A stretch of 34,250 nucleotides of DNA from Verrucomicrobiota bacterium (GCA_003219195.1 QHPX01000140.1:1-34250), one strand, 5' to 3'. Positions 24,614 to 33,007 are shown, counted from the first letter of the stretch. Numbers and translations: made by a program. Notes: generated by a model not told the origin, from the letters alone.

Positions 24614-25669
24614 TCAAACCGCCGGCTGCTGCTGAGTAAGACAGTGAAATGTGCCCAAGCCCCAGATTAATTCGCGACAATCGATTCCGATGACGCGGCG
24701 ATTTGGAAAACACTTTTGCAAGATCGACAACGCGGTTTGATCGGCGGGATCGGCAAATGTCGGGCAAAGCACGCAACTATTTGCGATGTAAAAGTTGGCG
24801 TAGCTTGCCGGCAGCACGAGATCTTCGCGCACGATTCGCCGAGTCGCCGGCAGCTCGATGATGTCGATCTTGCGATTGGCGATCTTCATTTCGCGCAGTC
24901 GCCGCAGATTTTCCTGGAGCGGTCGGTAGTTCGCACTGCTGCGATCCTGGTCGATGACAGCGACGACGGTTCGTTCCGAAACAAAGCGCGCGAGATTGTC
25001 AATGTGCCCGTCAGTATCGTCGCCTTCCGTTCCCTCGCCGAGCCAGAGAATCTCGCTGACACCAAGAAAATTGCGCAACCGCTTTTCGATTTCCTCGCGC
25101 GATAGATTTGGGTTTCGATTTTCGTTTAACAAACACGATTCGGTCGTGAGGAGTGCGCCGGCGCCGTTTACGTCGATCGAGCCGCCTTCCAAAATCATGC
25201 GCGGATAAAAAACGGGCAGATCGAGAAGCTCGGCCATGCGCCTTGGGACGACTTCATCGAGATCGAACGGCGGATATTTATTTCCCCAGGCGTTATAATC
25301 CCAATCGACAACTGCCAATTTTGGATCGGCATTGCGCGCCAAAAAAACAGGACCGTGATCGCGGCACCACGGTTCGTTGGTTGGAATGCGATGAAACGCG
25401 ACGCGGGCAAGATCGATCCCGCGACTGCGGGACAATACTTCGCGCGCTTCGGCTTCGTGCGCTCCGTTTGAAACATTGATGCACACTTGCTCGGACTCGA
25501 TGAGCACTTCGACCATCGCTCGCAGCGCAGGCAACACGCGATCAAACGAACCAGGGAAACTGATTCCCTCGCGCCGCGGCCAGGAAAGCCAGGTCGCCGC
25601 GTGCGGTTCCCATTCCGCCGGCATGCGATAACCGAGTTGTGCGGGCGTTTCGGCGAATTGTCGATCCAT
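24614..25669 (-). CDS. aguA: Agmatine deiminase (PAD_porph family)
   Basis: About 351 residues. Converts agmatine to N-carbamoylputrescine and ammonia in polyamine synthesis; peptidyl-arginine deiminase activity is the family's alternative. Motifs: PAEWEPHAATWLSWP, the substrate-guanidine site TNEPWCRDHGPVF, RMILEGGSIDVNG, EGTEGDDTDGHIDN with the catalytic Asp/His, and the nucleophile Cys343 in GLGTFHCLTQQQPA. ATG 25669 is chosen: upstream residues up to 25699 come from a CAACGTT low-complexity tract. The start codon is fused to a GATCGACAA copy (ATGGATCGACAA). The next polyamine enzyme, AguB, is not in the window. Confidence 0.93.
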   Translation of the reverse strand: MDRQFAETPAQLGYRMPAEWEPHAATWLSWPRREGISFPGSFDRVLPALRAMVEVLIESEQVCINVSNGAHEAEAREVLSRSRGIDLARVAFHRIPTNEPWCRDHGPVFLARNADPKLAVVDWDYNAWGNKYPPFDLDEVVPRRMAELLDLPVFYPRMILEGGSIDVNGAGALLTTESCLLNENRNPNLSREEIEKRLRNFLGVSEILWLGEGTEGDDTDGHIDNLARFVSERTVVAVIDQDRSSANYRPLQENLRRLREMKIANRKIDIIELPATRRIVREDLVLPASYANFYIANSCVLCPTFADPADQTALSILQKCFPNRRVIGIDCRELIWGLGTFHCLTQQQPAV

Positions 25670-25678
25670 CAGAAACAG

Positions 25679-25711
25679 CGAACGTTCAACGTTCAACACT
25701 CAACCTTCAAT
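25679..25711. repeat. CAACGTT low-complexity tract, copy 3
   Basis: CGAACGTTCAACGTTC followed by AACACTCAACCTTCAATG. It is of the same style as the tracts at 3258 and 8176 and again lies just upstream of a minus-strand gene (agmatine deiminase, ATG 25669). Confidence 0.65.
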
Positions 25712-25820
25712 GCAGAAACTAGCAGGCGTTAGCGGATTCCGGTGAGCGCGGGTTGCCAGTCCGCGGTCGCCGACAGCTTGCCTGCAACACTTTGCGAGGT
25801 GAACAGAAGTTGCGCAAAAG

Positions 25821-25860
25821 GTCTCGGCAAGCTGCCGAGACGGACAGGCTGGCAGCCTGT
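25821..25860. repeat. Double perfect hairpin
   Basis: GTCTCGGCA-AGC-TGCCGAGAC (25821-25841) is a 9-bp perfect stem. ACAGGCT-GGC-AGCCTGT (25844-25860) is a 7-bp perfect stem right after it. They lie between agmatine deiminase (start 25669) and the end of the tandem membrane genes (25906), where they could form a terminator or be part of a repeat family. No T-run follows on either strand. Confidence 0.7.
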
Positions 25861-25905
25861 GCTTTCTAGCGAGCAAGCTTATTCCCCTGCAAATGCCCGG
25901 TCCCG

Positions 25906-26319
25906 TTAAATCGCTGCCGACGTCGTCGGTTTGTAAATCGCGCCCACGATTGCGCCAGTCACGATCATCTCGATCAAGCCACCGACGCTCCAATAGACGA
26001 TGAGCTTGGCCGGGAGGGGCTGCACCGCATACATCATCATGCGCGCGCCGATCGCCAAAATCTCCAGCATAATTCCAAGCCGTATTCCGGCGGCCACACC
26101 GCCACCGGCGAAACCACTGGCATAGATCATCACAAACGCCAAAACCAGGATCGCTTGGCCAATGATGATCCAATGGAAAAGGCTTATCGTTTCATTTTGC
26201 GGGCGCCAGAGACTTTGCGTCTGCGCATAAACATCTTTCAGGAGCACGCCGTTATACAGCCAGCCCCAGAGAAAAATGAAAACGAACGCGGCGAGGAAGG
26301 CGAGGGAAAATCGTCTCAC
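25906..26319 (-). CDS. Small four-helix membrane protein, paralogue 2
   Basis: 137 residues from a GTG start at 26319, three bases after the stop of its upstream paralogue, so co-transcribed and probably coupled. About four membrane segments: FSLAFLAAFVFIFLWGWLYN, HWIIIGQAILVLAFVMIYAS, GVAAGIRLGIMLEILAIGA, and VYWSVGGLIEMIVTGAIVGA. It ends IYKPTTSAAI. It shares with its neighbour the layout, the phrase AVQPLxxK, and the C-terminus GAIVGAxYKP. I do not know its function. Small glycine-rich helices of this kind occur in uncharacterised inner-membrane proteins. Confidence 0.8.
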   Translation of the reverse strand: MRRFSLAFLAAFVFIFLWGWLYNGVLLKDVYAQTQSLWRPQNETISLFHWIIIGQAILVLAFVMIYASGFAGGGVAAGIRLGIMLEILAIGARMMMYAVQPLPAKLIVYWSVGGLIEMIVTGAIVGAIYKPTTSAAI

Positions 26320-26322
26320 GAT

Positions 26323-26736
26323 CTACACCGCCGTGCTCGGCTTGTAGAGCGCGCCCACGATTGCGCCTGCGATCCCGAACTCGAGCAAGTTACCGACGAT
26401 CCAGCCGCCGAGGATTTTCGTCGTCAGCGGTTGCACCGCGAATGTGACCAAGTTGTTGCCGATATACAGGCACGCCACCAGGATTCCCAATACAATGCCC
26501 GCGGCTGCGCCGCCGGCTGGGACGAAGCGGGCGTAGAGCAGAGTGAGAAAGAACGCCATCACGACATGCCCCAAAATCAGCCACGGAAAGTGACTGCCAA
26601 AGTCCGCTTCGGTCCGCCAAAGCATCGGGACTTCATTATGGATGTCCTGCATGAACTTCCCGTACCAGAGAAATCCAAACAGGAAGATGAAAACGAACGT
26701 GACAATAAATGCGATGAAGAATCTTTTCGGGTTCAT
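26323..26736 (-). CDS. Small four-helix membrane protein, paralogue 1
   Basis: 137 residues from ATG 26736, exactly the length of the following gene. Segments: FFIAFIVTFVFIFLFGFLWY, FPWLILGHVVMAFFLTLLYA, GGAAAGIVLGILVACLYIG, and GWIVGNLLEFGIAGAIVGAL. The pair are clear diverged duplicates (FVFIFL, AVQPL, GAIVGAxYKP shared at equal spacing). Function unknown; a heteromeric membrane complex is one possibility. The promoter region upstream holds an inverted-repeat element at 26813-26878 and is shared with the divergent gamma-glutamyltransferase gene. Confidence 0.8.
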   Translation of the reverse strand: MNPKRFFIAFIVTFVFIFLFGFLWYGKFMQDIHNEVPMLWRTEADFGSHFPWLILGHVVMAFFLTLLYARFVPAGGAAAGIVLGILVACLYIGNNLVTFAVQPLTTKILGGWIVGNLLEFGIAGAIVGALYKPSTAV

Positions 26737-26812
26737 AAGTTTTGATTTGTTCGGTTGCCGTAAAACCCTGCGGACTTGATTGCAAAATTGCGGGCAGCTT
26801 GTCGATCTAAAT

Positions 26813-26878
26813 CGGTAGGGCGACGCTCTGCGGAGCCGTGGAATTAATTCGTCGGCTCGACAGAGTCTCGCCCTACCG
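26813..26878. repeat. 66-bp element with perfect 11-bp terminal inverted repeats
   Basis: CGGTAGGGCGA at 26813-26823 is the exact reverse complement of TCGCCCTACCG at 26868-26878. Inside are GCTCTGCGGAGC and a loosely paired centre. No ORF. It lies 11 bp upstream of the gamma-glutamyltransferase ATG, in the shared divergent promoter region, so it may influence expression there. Confidence 0.75.
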
Positions 26879-26889
26879 TACGTTCGTCC

Positions 26890-28620
26890 ATGCGTGCGTC
26901 ATTCCTGGCGGCAGCGACAACTCTGTTAGTCGCCAATCTCTCGTCGGCCCAAATTGATCGTATCACCGGAAAGAATTTTGCGACGCGCTCAGAAGTCGTG
27001 GCGCAGCACGGAATGGTTTGCACGAGCGTGCCGGCGGCGACGCAAGTTGGGATCGATATACTGAAGCGCGGCGGAAGCGCGGTCGATGCCGCCATCGCCG
27101 CAAACGCGACGCTCGGTTTGATGGAGCCGGTCTCGAACGGGATCGGCGGCGATCTGTTCGCGATCGTTTACAGTGTGAAAGAAAATAAACTTTACGGAAT
27201 CAACGGCAGCGGTCGTTCGCCACTCGGGTTGAGCTACGAGCAGATGAAAGCCGAGCTCGCGAAATTGCATCGCGAAACGATTCCGCCGACCGGAATGTTG
27301 CCGATTAGCGTGCCCGGAACAGTCGATGCATGGGCTGAGCTGCACAAAAAATTCGGCAAACTGAAATTCAGTGACGATCTCGCGCCCGCGATCCGTTACG
27401 CCGAGGAAGGTTTTCCGGTCACGGACCTAATCGCGTACTATTGGGCGTTCGGTCCGCGGCTCTACAAAGGTTTGCCCGGCGCGTTTCTCGAAACTTACAC
27501 GCTCGATGGCAAAGGGCGCACGCCGGCCAAAGGCGACATCTTCACGAATCCGGCGCTGGCAAAAACACTGCGCTTGATCGGCGAGGAGGGTCGCGACGCT
27601 TTTTACAAAGGTGAGATCGCGGACAAGATCGACAATTTCATGTCGGCCAACGGCGGATTCTTGCGCAAAGCCGATTTCGAAAGGCATGGATCCACATGGG
27701 TCGATCCGGTCTCGACCAATTATCGCGGCTACGACGTGTTCGAATTGCCGCCGAACGGCCAGGGCATCGCCACGCTGCAGATGTTGAACATTCTGGAAGG
27801 TTTCGATCTACGCACAATGGAACGCAATTCACCCGAGACGTTGCACACGATGATCGAGGCAAAGAAAATCGTTTGGGCCGATCGCGCGAAGTTTTATGCC
27901 GATCCCGCGTTCGCGAAAATTCCGCTGAAAAGTTTGCTTTCGAAAGAATATGCGGCCGAGCGTCGCAAGTTGATTGATCCGAATCACGCGGCAAAAAAAG
28001 TTGAAGCCGGAAATCCGGTGCTCGATCAAGGCGACACCGTTTACCTGTGCACAGCCGACGACAAAGGCAACATGGTTTCGCTTATTCAAAGCAATTACCG
28101 CGGAATGGGCAGCGGCATTGTCGTGCCCGGGCTCGGATTTATGTTTCAGGACCGCGGCGAACTTTTCTCGATCGAGCCGGGCCACCCGAACGTGTACGGG
28201 CCGGGCAAACGCCCGTTTCACACCATCATTCCGGGATTCGTCATGAAAGATCGACAACCGTGGCTCGCGTTCGGCGTGATGGGCGGCGGCATGCAACCAC
28301 AAGGTCACGTGCAAGTGCTCACAAACCAGATCGATTTCGGTTTGAATGTGCAGGAAGCCGGCGACGCCTCGCGCTGGCAACACGAAGGCGATAACGAACC
28401 GACCGGCGAGAAATTATCTGAGTCCGGCGGCTACGTCGAGGTCGAGAGCGGCATTCCCTACGAAACCGTCCGCGAATTGCGCAAACGCGGACACGACGTG
28501 CGTTTCGACGTCGGCGGCTACGGCGGTTACCAAGCCATCAAAGTCGAGATGCACAATGGCCAACGCGTTTACGTCGGCGCGAGCGAATCACGCAAAGACG
28601 GCCAGGCGGCAGGATATTGA
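26890..28620 (+). CDS. ggt: Gamma-glutamyltransferase (glutathione hydrolase), secreted
   Basis: 576 residues with a signal peptide (SFLAAATTLLVANLSSAQ). This Ntn-hydrolase hydrolyses or transfers the gamma-glutamyl group of glutathione in the periplasm. The large-subunit region shows QHGMVCTSVPAATQVGIDIL, GGSAVDAAIAANATLGLMEP, and GIGGDLFAIVY. The autoprocessing site precedes the nucleophile Thr383 in DQGDTVYLCTADDKGNMVSL, with the small-subunit region SNYRGMGSGIVVPGLGFMFQ and the oxyanion-side GVMGGGMQPQGHVQVL. Length is normal. ATG 26890 opens the signal peptide. It is divergent from the paralogous membrane genes; the next gene converges on it from downstream. Confidence 0.95.
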   Translation: MRASFLAAATTLLVANLSSAQIDRITGKNFATRSEVVAQHGMVCTSVPAATQVGIDILKRGGSAVDAAIAANATLGLMEPVSNGIGGDLFAIVYSVKENKLYGINGSGRSPLGLSYEQMKAELAKLHRETIPPTGMLPISVPGTVDAWAELHKKFGKLKFSDDLAPAIRYAEEGFPVTDLIAYYWAFGPRLYKGLPGAFLETYTLDGKGRTPAKGDIFTNPALAKTLRLIGEEGRDAFYKGEIADKIDNFMSANGGFLRKADFERHGSTWVDPVSTNYRGYDVFELPPNGQGIATLQMLNILEGFDLRTMERNSPETLHTMIEAKKIVWADRAKFYADPAFAKIPLKSLLSKEYAAERRKLIDPNHAAKKVEAGNPVLDQGDTVYLCTADDKGNMVSLIQSNYRGMGSGIVVPGLGFMFQDRGELFSIEPGHPNVYGPGKRPFHTIIPGFVMKDRQPWLAFGVMGGGMQPQGHVQVLTNQIDFGLNVQEAGDASRWQHEGDNEPTGEKLSESGGYVEVESGIPYETVRELRKRGHDVRFDVGGYGGYQAIKVEMHNGQRVYVGASESRKDGQAAGY

Positions 28621-28657
28621 AGTTCATCGGCTCGACAGGCTATCGCCATTCCGATTT

Positions 28658-29254
28658 TTAATTTTTCTGCGCTTTGAGTTCGGCGAGCTTTTGTTCGGCC
28701 CGAGCGACATCGGATTTACGGGCGCTGCCGACGGCGAGAAGCTCCTGTTGCCGATGGAGGTTTGCCTCGGCCACATTGAGCTCGGCGCGCTCCCGTTTCG
28801 CCGCGGCGGCTTGGGCGGCTTGAGTTAACTGCGCCAAATCTGCTTTGGTCCGTTCGTCGTTGGCCGCTTGACCGTTGACCATGACCGAGCTCACAGCGGC
28901 AGCTTGCTCCTTCGCCCGCTCGAGCCGCGAATTTGCAAGATCGGCTTCCAATCGGACGACGCGCAGGGCGCGTTGTTCGAGTTCCACCTGAGAAATGACG
29001 CCGATTCTGTAGAGATGTTTCGCGCCGTCCGCGTTGCGCTTAGCGCGCTCAAAATCTTTCTCCAGCTTCGCAAGATCGAAATCTGGCGTCCCCGCTTCCG
29101 ACGATGTCGTGTCCGGCAGCGCAGCGTCGGCGCGATTTGGAACCAAAAGCGGTGGCTCAACGTCGAACGAATCGGGCTCCTGCTTCGTCCCATTGTCCTG
29201 CGCAGACGCAGTCGTGACGGCAATCAGAGCCAAAAGCGCCACGTCGCGCAACAT
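28658..29254 (-). CDS. Secreted coiled-coil protein of unknown function
   Basis: 198 residues. A signal peptide (LLALIAVTTASAQ) is followed by an acidic, Pro-rich spacer (to about residue 60). From LAKLEKDFERAKRNADGAKH to the end (AEQKLAELKAQKN) it is nearly all Ala/Glu/Lys/Arg/Leu-rich helix with heptad-like spacing. The phrases LYRIGVISQVELEQRALRV and LLAVGSARKSDVARAEQKL resemble the paired helices of TolC-type outer-membrane factors or membrane-fusion adaptors, but no beta-barrel part is present. It may be a free-standing periplasmic hairpin protein. It lies opposite the permease gene across 146 bp. Confidence 0.72.
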   Translation of the reverse strand: MLRDVALLALIAVTTASAQDNGTKQEPDSFDVEPPLLVPNRADAALPDTTSSEAGTPDFDLAKLEKDFERAKRNADGAKHLYRIGVISQVELEQRALRVVRLEADLANSRLERAKEQAAAVSSVMVNGQAANDERTKADLAQLTQAAQAAAAKRERAELNVAEANLHRQQELLAVGSARKSDVARAEQKLAELKAQKN

Positions 29255-29400
29255 GGCTGAAGATTACCACGAAACGACTCGTATCGGCGAGATGAAGGTT
29301 CCGCGTCCAAGTGCAGTCGCGCTGTTCTAACAAGAAGGTTTCCAAAATAAGTTCGGCACGCAAAACTTCACCGATTGTCGATCTTGTCTCAGATTAACGA

Positions 29401-30732
29401 ATGAGTCACGATGCGCCCGTGCTGACGCAAAATGAAGAGCGCGCTGAAGCGCTACTCGTCCGCGCGATTGGCATTCCGGCGCTGACGGCGAACATCGTCA
29501 ACTCCACCATCGGCGCGGGCATTTTCGTTTTGCCGGCGCTGGTCGCCAAAGGACTCGGCGCGGCGGCGCCGCTTGCTTTCCTCGCGTGCGCCATCGCGAT
29601 GGTCCTGTTTGTGACCTGTTTTGCCGTCGCTGGCAGCCGCGTCTCGCTCACCGGAGGTCTTTATGCGTATGTCGAAGTCGCGTTTGGCCGTTACGTCGGA
29701 TTTCTCGCCGGGGTGCTTTACGGCATCACGGCCATCACTGCCGTTGCCGGCGTCGTAAATGTTCTTGTGAATTCAATCGGGGGGGTGGTGCCCTTGTTAG
29801 GCAACCCGATCATTCGCGTCGTCGTCATGTTTTCGGTTTACGGCGTACTCGTCGTCATCAATGTCCGCGGCGTCCGCGCCGGCGCGGGAGCGGTGACCGC
29901 GGTGACGCTGGCGAAACTTTTGCCTCTACTGCTATTTGTTGGGGCGGGAATATTTTTCATTCATCCAGTGAACATCGCGTGGTCGGGCTGGCCGGGGAGC
30001 AAAGCGCTGGGCGACAGCGTTCTGCTTTTAATTTTCGCGTTCGTCGGCGTAGAAGTCGGGCTCATTCCGAGCGGCGAGGTCAAGAATCCCGCGCGCACGG
30101 TCCCGCGCGCCATCTATATCGCACTCGCGATCACGACCGTGCTTTACATCATGATCCAGCTGGTGGCGCAGGGAACTCTCGGCACCGACCTGGCAAACCA
30201 TCCGAGCACGCCGCTCGCAGAGGCAGCTGCGCGTTTTCTTGGAAACCTTGGCCGCACCATTCTGCTCGCCGGCGCGACGATCTCCGCCTTCGGTTTTGTA
30301 ACGAGCGATATTCTGAGCTCGCCGCGAATTCTGTTCGCGTTCGGCCGCGACGGCGTGATTCCAGCCTGGTTCGCACATGTCCATCCGCGCTATCGCTCAC
30401 CCGACACAGCCATTGTTACCTATGCCGCAATCGCGTTTGCCTTCTCGGTAACGTCGACATTCGAGGCGCTGGCCGTGCTCTCGAACGTCGCCGTGTTGCT
30501 CATGTATTTTCTTTGCTGCGCCGCCTGCTGGACCTTGATCCGCCGCGACGTGCGCGCCGACGGACCGCCCTTCAATTTCCCAGGCTTGAAAATCGTTCCC
30601 GCGCTCGCCATCGTCGCGATTCTTTGGATTCTCGCGCACGCGACGCGGCGCGAGTTTGCCGTCACGGCCGCCGTGCTCGTTGTTGCATCGGTCTTGTACT
30701 GGCTGCGGAGATCGGCAGTTCGGCGGAGCTAG
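29401..30732 (+). CDS. APC-superfamily amino acid permease
   Basis: 443 residues, about 12 membrane segments. The family signature is at the start: LTANIVNSTIGAGIFVLPAL (unwound helix 1 substrate site), then GGLYAYVEVAFGRYVGFLAG. Further features: FAFVGVEVGLIPSGEVKNPARTV-like helix 6 loop (AFVGVEVGLIPSGE), RFLGNLGRTILLAGATIS, SSPRILFAFGRDGVIPAWFA. It imports or exchanges amino acids or polyamines across the inner membrane; substrate unknown. The ATG at 29401 follows a noncoding GATCGACAA copy at 29375-29383. No obvious operon partner. Confidence 0.92.
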   Translation: MSHDAPVLTQNEERAEALLVRAIGIPALTANIVNSTIGAGIFVLPALVAKGLGAAAPLAFLACAIAMVLFVTCFAVAGSRVSLTGGLYAYVEVAFGRYVGFLAGVLYGITAITAVAGVVNVLVNSIGGVVPLLGNPIIRVVVMFSVYGVLVVINVRGVRAGAGAVTAVTLAKLLPLLLFVGAGIFFIHPVNIAWSGWPGSKALGDSVLLLIFAFVGVEVGLIPSGEVKNPARTVPRAIYIALAITTVLYIMIQLVAQGTLGTDLANHPSTPLAEAAARFLGNLGRTILLAGATISAFGFVTSDILSSPRILFAFGRDGVIPAWFAHVHPRYRSPDTAIVTYAAIAFAFSVTSTFEALAVLSNVAVLLMYFLCCAACWTLIRRDVRADGPPFNFPGLKIVPALAIVAILWILAHATRREFAVTAAVLVVASVLYWLRRSAVRRS

Positions 30733-30896
30733 TTGGGTGGGAACGATGAGGATGTAGCGGCGGCAAAGGACACCTTGCCGTTGCGAGAATCGTGACCGGC
30801 TGCATCAACGATTCTCTGATGCGACCAAGAGTATCGTGCAAAATTTTCTTTTCGCCGGCAAACAATGTGGCATATCACACGCTTCCAAAGCGTCTT

Positions 30897-31421
30897 GTGC
30901 ATCCAATTCGTCTGAAAGTTTTATTTGGCGCAGCACTTTTTGCCATCATTCCATCGACGATCGCCGCTGAGTTTCCTTCTCGCGGGCCGACCGTACCGGG
31001 CAGCGTCGCGCGCATTCGCTGGGGCGGCCAGGCGGCCGCGCCAGAAAGAGCGCCATTGGCGGTAAAGCGGGCGATTTGGGCGGCCAATCAACTCCGCTCC
31101 AAGCCTTATCGATACGGCGGCGGGCACCGCTCGTTCAACGATCGCGGTTATGATTGCTCCGGCACAGTCTCATATGCGCTTGGAGCTGCGGGGCTGATCA
31201 AGTCGCCGATGAGATCAACCGATTTTCGCCGCTTCGGTGCACGCGGCCGTGGCAAATGGATCACCGTTTACGCGCGCGACGGACACACTTTCGCGATCAT
31301 CGCAGGGCTGCGGCTCGACACCACGCCATATCTTACCGCGCACGATCGCTGGGCACCCGCTTGGTATTCCAGCGTTCGCATGCCTTCCGGTTTTGAAGCG
31401 CGGCATCCAGTCGGGTTGTAA
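30897..31421 (+). CDS. Secreted NlpC/P60-like cell-wall hydrolase
   Basis: About 174 residues from GTG 30897 (GTG 30867 is an alternative; the frame is open to 30792). The signal peptide is HPIRLKVLFGAALFAIIPST then IAA. The domain core is AIWAANQLRSKPYRYGGGH and then DRGYDCSGTVSYALGAAGL, where Cys of DCSG is the expected nucleophile. The catalytic His is probably in YARDGHTFAIIAGLRLDT. The family cleaves D-Glu-meso-DAP or similar bonds in peptidoglycan stems. The next gene, also Cys-based, follows about 235 bp later. Confidence 0.85.
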   Translation: MHPIRLKVLFGAALFAIIPSTIAAEFPSRGPTVPGSVARIRWGGQAAAPERAPLAVKRAIWAANQLRSKPYRYGGGHRSFNDRGYDCSGTVSYALGAAGLIKSPMRSTDFRRFGARGRGKWITVYARDGHTFAIIAGLRLDTTPYLTAHDRWAPAWYSSVRMPSGFEARHPVGL

Positions 31422-31656
31422 TTCCCGGCTAAGCGTCGCGCTCGCCTAGCGCTCCGCCGTTGTCGGATCAATGACAGACTTTATTTCGGAGGACCAAGAT
31501 TTCGGAGCACTCCGCAGGATTTCTGCGAGATCGCTTGCAACTCACCTTACCGGCATTCGGAATCTCACGCTCGATAACGTATTTGGGCACAAACAACTAG
31601 CGCGTAGTCAAAATCGAAGTTCAAGTCAAATCGACACCCGAGTTCCAAACAAGGTA

Positions 31657-32310
31657 ATGCACTTAAACAAATCACGGCCCCAGAACGCAAAATCGACATG
31701 TAGCGTGCCGGACTTTGGTTTCACGCTATCAGAGCTGCGCGCATTGCGGGCGTTGAAAACGCCGGCCGGCATTCAGCGATTTGTCGACGAGTTGCCCTAC
31801 AACCTGAGTTACACGGCGCGCTCGCCACGAAAAGTTTTGCATGATCGCACAGCCTCCTGCCTCGAAGGTGGAATCTTCGCCGCCGCCGCGTTGCGCATCC
31901 TCGGATTTCCGCCGCTCATCTTCGATCTGGAAGCCGAAGGCGACACCGATCACGTGGTCGCCATTTTCAAAGTACGAGAAAGTTGGGGAGCAGTTGCGAA
32001 ATCTAATTTCACCGGCTGCCGTTATCGCGAACCGGTTTACCGCAGCTTGCGCGAGCTGGCAATGAGCTACTTCAATATCTATTTTAATTTGCGCTGGGAA
32101 CGCACCCTGCGCCGTTATTCGCGCCCAGTGAATCTCGCCCGCTTCGATCATCTCAACTGGATGACAACGCAAAAACCGATTTGGTTCATCGCCGAACACC
32201 TCTGCGACATCCCGCACACCGCGCTGTTAACATCGACAATGGAAAAAAACCTGACTCGCGTCGATCCTCGCACGATCAAAGCCGAAATGATCGGTCATCG
32301 AAAGAAATAG
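31657..32310 (+). CDS. Transglutaminase-like/papain-fold protein (uncharacterised)
   Basis: About 217 residues from ATG 31657, which has AAGG close upstream; the frame is open to ATG 31471, but that extra N-terminus has no visible structure. The core shows FVDELPYNLSYTARSPRKVL, then RTASCLEGGIFAAAALRILG (Cys) and EGDTDHVVAIFKVRESWGAV (His) with later Asp/Asn candidates. Cys on a helix start followed by His on a strand is the transglutaminase-like arrangement. No signal peptide is evident, so it probably acts in the cytoplasm. The C-terminus is basic (WERTLRRYSRP, then MIGHRKK). The match is by pattern only. Confidence 0.65.
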   Translation: MHLNKSRPQNAKSTCSVPDFGFTLSELRALRALKTPAGIQRFVDELPYNLSYTARSPRKVLHDRTASCLEGGIFAAAALRILGFPPLIFDLEAEGDTDHVVAIFKVRESWGAVAKSNFTGCRYREPVYRSLRELAMSYFNIYFNLRWERTLRRYSRPVNLARFDHLNWMTTQKPIWFIAEHLCDIPHTALLTSTMEKNLTRVDPRTIKAEMIGHRKK

Positions 32311-32380
32311 TTTTCGCCGTCCTACGCGTGAATCACGCATGCGTTGCCGTTCGCAATGGGAAGAAAGCGATCGGCAAGGT

Positions 32381-32863
32381 CTATGACGCTTGCGAACCGC
32401 AGACGCGGTTTGCCATCGAAATCGCTTCCTGTTCGAGGGGCGCATGGGCGTAGCCAATCGTCAAGCACTCGAAAAGATACTTGCGCAGGAATGGAAGAAT
32501 TCCGCCGAGCCGCTCGTACTGCGCGGTGTGCGCGAGCTCATGCACAATCAGCGAGCGATCCCGCCAGCAATCCGAGCGAATAAAGATGCCGTGGCGCAGA
32601 GCCAAGGCTCGTGGAGCGGGAGTGAGAAATCGGATCGCTCCCGCCGCCGCTTTTAAGATTGAATGCCGCGGTGCCGGGATTTCATCCACTTGCAAAAGGC
32701 GAATACGCTCGGGATTTCGGACTCCGATCGCTACTGCATCGACAACTTCATCTTCAGCCAGCGGCACACCTTCTCGTAAAATCCGTTCCTCCTCCTCAGT
32801 CGCCCATTGCACCGCCAGTGGAAGCAGTGTTTCAAATTGTTCAGGCACCGATTCTTCACCCAT
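32381..32863 (-). CDS. Uncharacterised protein with HExxH metallopeptidase-like motif
   Basis: About 160 residues from ATG 32863 (a TTG at 32881 is in frame). The C-terminal half holds RSLIVHELAHTAQYERLGG, an HExxH zinc-binding motif, followed by PFLRKYLFECLTIGYAHAPL and EQEAISMANRVCG; the Glu in EQEA is a plausible third ligand, as in gluzincins. The N-terminal half is acidic and unrecognised (EEEERILREGVPLAEDEVVD). No signal peptide. Proteins of this type are usually called hypothetical. It converges with the transglutaminase-like gene (70 bp apart). Confidence 0.75.
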   Translation of the reverse strand: MGEESVPEQFETLLPLAVQWATEEEERILREGVPLAEDEVVDAVAIGVRNPERIRLLQVDEIPAPRHSILKAAAGAIRFLTPAPRALALRHGIFIRSDCWRDRSLIVHELAHTAQYERLGGILPFLRKYLFECLTIGYAHAPLEQEAISMANRVCGSQAS

Positions 32864-33007
32864 ACAGGCAGAACGGAGCAAGAACCTGGCCTAATAATTG
32901 GCATTATGGCGTGGAAAATTAAGTTGAGGCGACTCTCGTGGAGTTTACCCAGGGAGAAATGCTTGCGACACGGTAGCGTCTGACACATTCGCGCGAGTGG
33001 AGCCGCG

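Noticed and set aside
30753-30785. Possible further palindromic element starting TGTAGCGGCGGC
   Set aside because: It has the left-end sequence and a partial stem (GGCAA/TTGCC), but no CTACA end, so I do not count it as a family member.
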